Assembly: GCA_964438025.1 (NCBI GenBank)
Contig: CAYTIK010000012.1
Span: forward strand, 1-26,583
Reading direction: 5' to 3'
Source: GCA-002790615 sp964438025
Lineage (GTDB): Bacteria; Patescibacteriota; Minisyncoccia; Moranbacterales; UBA2206
Length of the DNA: 26,583 nucleotides
Shown piece after piece: positions 25,242 to 26,583 of this stretch (positions are counted from its first letter, which is position 1; each line of letters begins with the position of its first letter). A model generated the notes under the pieces. The model had not been told where the DNA came from. It saw only the letters and a program-made list of their open reading frames with translations, and did not search any database. The position numbers and the translations under genes were made by a program.

Positions 25242-26583
25242 GAAAAAAAATATTTTGGATCTGATGTTGGATATCCGACCCGTTGATGAAAAGGGTGATT
25301 TAGATTTGGAAAAAATCGGTTTTAAAAAACAGATTAGAACGGTCTCTAAAATTACTCCTCTTAAAATTTGTACCGCCAAGACTTTGCCAAAAGTATCTCC
25401 AACTCTGCCGAAAAGTAACGTTAATCAACAACTCCACCAGCAATACAAAGAAGAAGTAGAAGAGTTATTTAGAAAAGAAATAAGGGAAGAAATTAAAAAA
25501 GAAATTTTACCTAAGATAATTACGCGTCCTATTTATTCAATTAATCTGATTTCCGGAAGCAAATCGTTAGGTAAAAGAGATCAGATCAAAAAAAATCATT
25601 ATCATTTCGGCAAATGGTTTTCCGAAAAATCCGCTACTTTTAAAAATATTTTTTCCGGATTATTTTTCCGCCGATTGGCTCTTTCTTCCGCAGGTGTTTT
25701 TTTGGCCGTTATTTTAACTATAGCTGGAGTAAACTTTTTTCAAAAAGCTCTGGTAGCCAAAAATTCCGCCACTCAAAAAGGCCAGCAAGCTTTTATTAAT
25801 TTAGTGGAGGCCAAATCCAGCTTAGAAAGTCGTGATTTTGCAGCCGCGTCGCTTAATTTTGAGCAAGCTTATACAGAATTTTCTTTAATTTCAAAAGAAA
25901 TTAACAGTCTAGGTAGGTCTTTAGCTGGAGTCGCACGTTTCATCCCTTACCTTTCCAAAGCCTCTTCCGGCGCTTATCTAACCCGAGCCGGAGAAGATCT
26001 TTCTCGGGCAGGAGTAATTTTTAGCGATTTGGCTAAAGACCTAGATCAACAAAAAGACGGATTGAATCAGCCGGAAATTTCCTTTTTGGAAATTTTAAAT
26101 AAAATCCAAGGAAAATCAGAGGAAATTTCCGTTCTTCTTGAAAGAGCCAAGGAAAATACTGATAAGGTTAATGTAGTCGATCTGCCGGAAAATTACCAAG
26201 GACAATTTTTAGAACTTAAAGATAAATTGCCCGAAGCTTTGGGTCTGATTCAGAGCCTACGAAGCAATGAAGAAATCTTTACTGAAATATTAGGCGGCAA
26301 TGGACCACGCAAATATCTCTTTCTCTTCCAAAACAATCAGGAAATGCGGTCCACTGGCGGTTTTATCGGATCTTACGGCGTGCTGAATATTTTCAACGGC
26401 CGAGTGAAAAATTTCTTTATTGACGGCATTTTCAATCCGGACGGCCAACTAAAAGAAAAGGTGATTCCACCCATTCCCATCCAAAAAATTAGCGCGACTT
26501 GGAGCCTGCATGACAGCAATTGGTTTCCGGATTTTCCGATTTCGGCCGAAAAAGCGATCTGGTTTTATGAAAAAACCGGCGGT
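25231..26583 (+). CDS. DUF4012-domain membrane protein, 3' end outside the window
   Basis: 451 codons with no stop before the window edge. The ATG at 25231 lies in the end of the preceding glycosyltransferase (11-nt overlap). The cytoplasmic N-terminus (about 150 residues) is charged, with a coiled stretch EEVEELFRKEIREEIKKEI. One membrane segment is near 153-172 (LALSSAGVFLAVILTIAGVN). A helical region follows, then the DUF4012 signature: RKYLFLFQNNQEMRSTGGFI and later SATWSLHDSNWFPDFPIS. DUF4012 proteins are common beside polysaccharide genes in Patescibacteria and Actinobacteria and may act in surface-polymer attachment. The biochemical activity is unknown. Confidence 0.85.
   Translation, partial: MAFKKKNILDLMLDIRPVDEKGDLDLEKIGFKKQIRTVSKITPLKICTAKTLPKVSPTLPKSNVNQQLHQQYKEEVEELFRKEIREEIKKEILPKIITRPIYSINLISGSKSLGKRDQIKKNHYHFGKWFSEKSATFKNIFSGLFFRRLALSSAGVFLAVILTIAGVNFFQKALVAKNSATQKGQQAFINLVEAKSSLESRDFAAASLNFEQAYTEFSLISKEINSLGRSLAGVARFIPYLSKASSGAYLTRAGEDLSRAGVIFSDLAKDLDQQKDGLNQPEISFLEILNKIQGKSEEISVLLERAKENTDKVNVVDLPENYQGQFLELKDKLPEALGLIQSLRSNEEIFTEILGGNGPRKYLFLFQNNQEMRSTGGFIGSYGVLNIFNGRVKNFFIDGIFNPDGQLKEKVIPPIPIQKISATWSLHDSNWFPDFPISAEKAIWFYEKTGG

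Noticed and set aside
1..26583. CRISPR array, rRNA genes or an insertion sequence with transposase
   Set aside because: No regularly spaced direct repeats, no rRNA signature and no transposase were seen.

Overview
The window reads as a chromosomal piece of a Candidate Phyla Radiation (Patescibacteria, Parcubacteria-like) bacterium carrying an integrated mobile element. The lineage call is inference. It rests on short AT-rich genes that mostly lack Shine-Dalgarno sites, promoters sitting almost on the start codon, a DUF4012 protein next to GT4 glycosyltransferases, the 20-nt palindrome that encodes LPAGRQ-like peptides, and AT-rich palindromes between genes.

Layout: 11-1060 holds two Nudix hydrolases (MTH1-like and Ap4A-hydrolase-like). 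1035-3857 holds secD and secF. SecD carries an embedded parvulin domain, and secF is broken by a run of 10 N. 3916-4245 (-) is a small unknown gene. 4471-12750 is an integrated element of about 8.3 kb. 12861-13408 has two small unknown genes. 13547-18754 has tyrS, a 51-aa Cys protein, pheS and pheT. 18791-19468 is RNase P RNA. 19499-26583 is a surface-polysaccharide cluster: a sugar-phosphate transferase, three GT4 glycosyltransferases, a Wzz-like protein and a truncated DUF4012 protein.

The element splits a tRNA-Leu gene in its anticodon loop. The 5' half lies at 12805-12749 and the 3' half at 4470-4419, both on the minus strand. Imperfect inverted repeats lie just inside both junctions. The element encodes a large serine recombinase whose 3' end runs antisense through a complete second tRNA-Leu (CAG). 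Other cargo is a small partner ORF behind an attenuator-like leader, a SymE/AbrB-like protein with a coupled small protein, a divergent HU-like protein, a structured minus-strand RNA, a zinc-ribbon/TPR protein, a 90-aa protein, and two membrane-anchored proteins that share one N-terminus.

The most novel signal outside the element is a pair of about 130-nt 5'-leader RNAs before secD (1073-1207) and tyrS (13585-13717). Both have the same promoter architecture, a 20-bp closing helix ending at the start codon, three compensatory base-pair changes, the same wobble and mismatch, and the same GGGC-TTC-GCCC hairpin.
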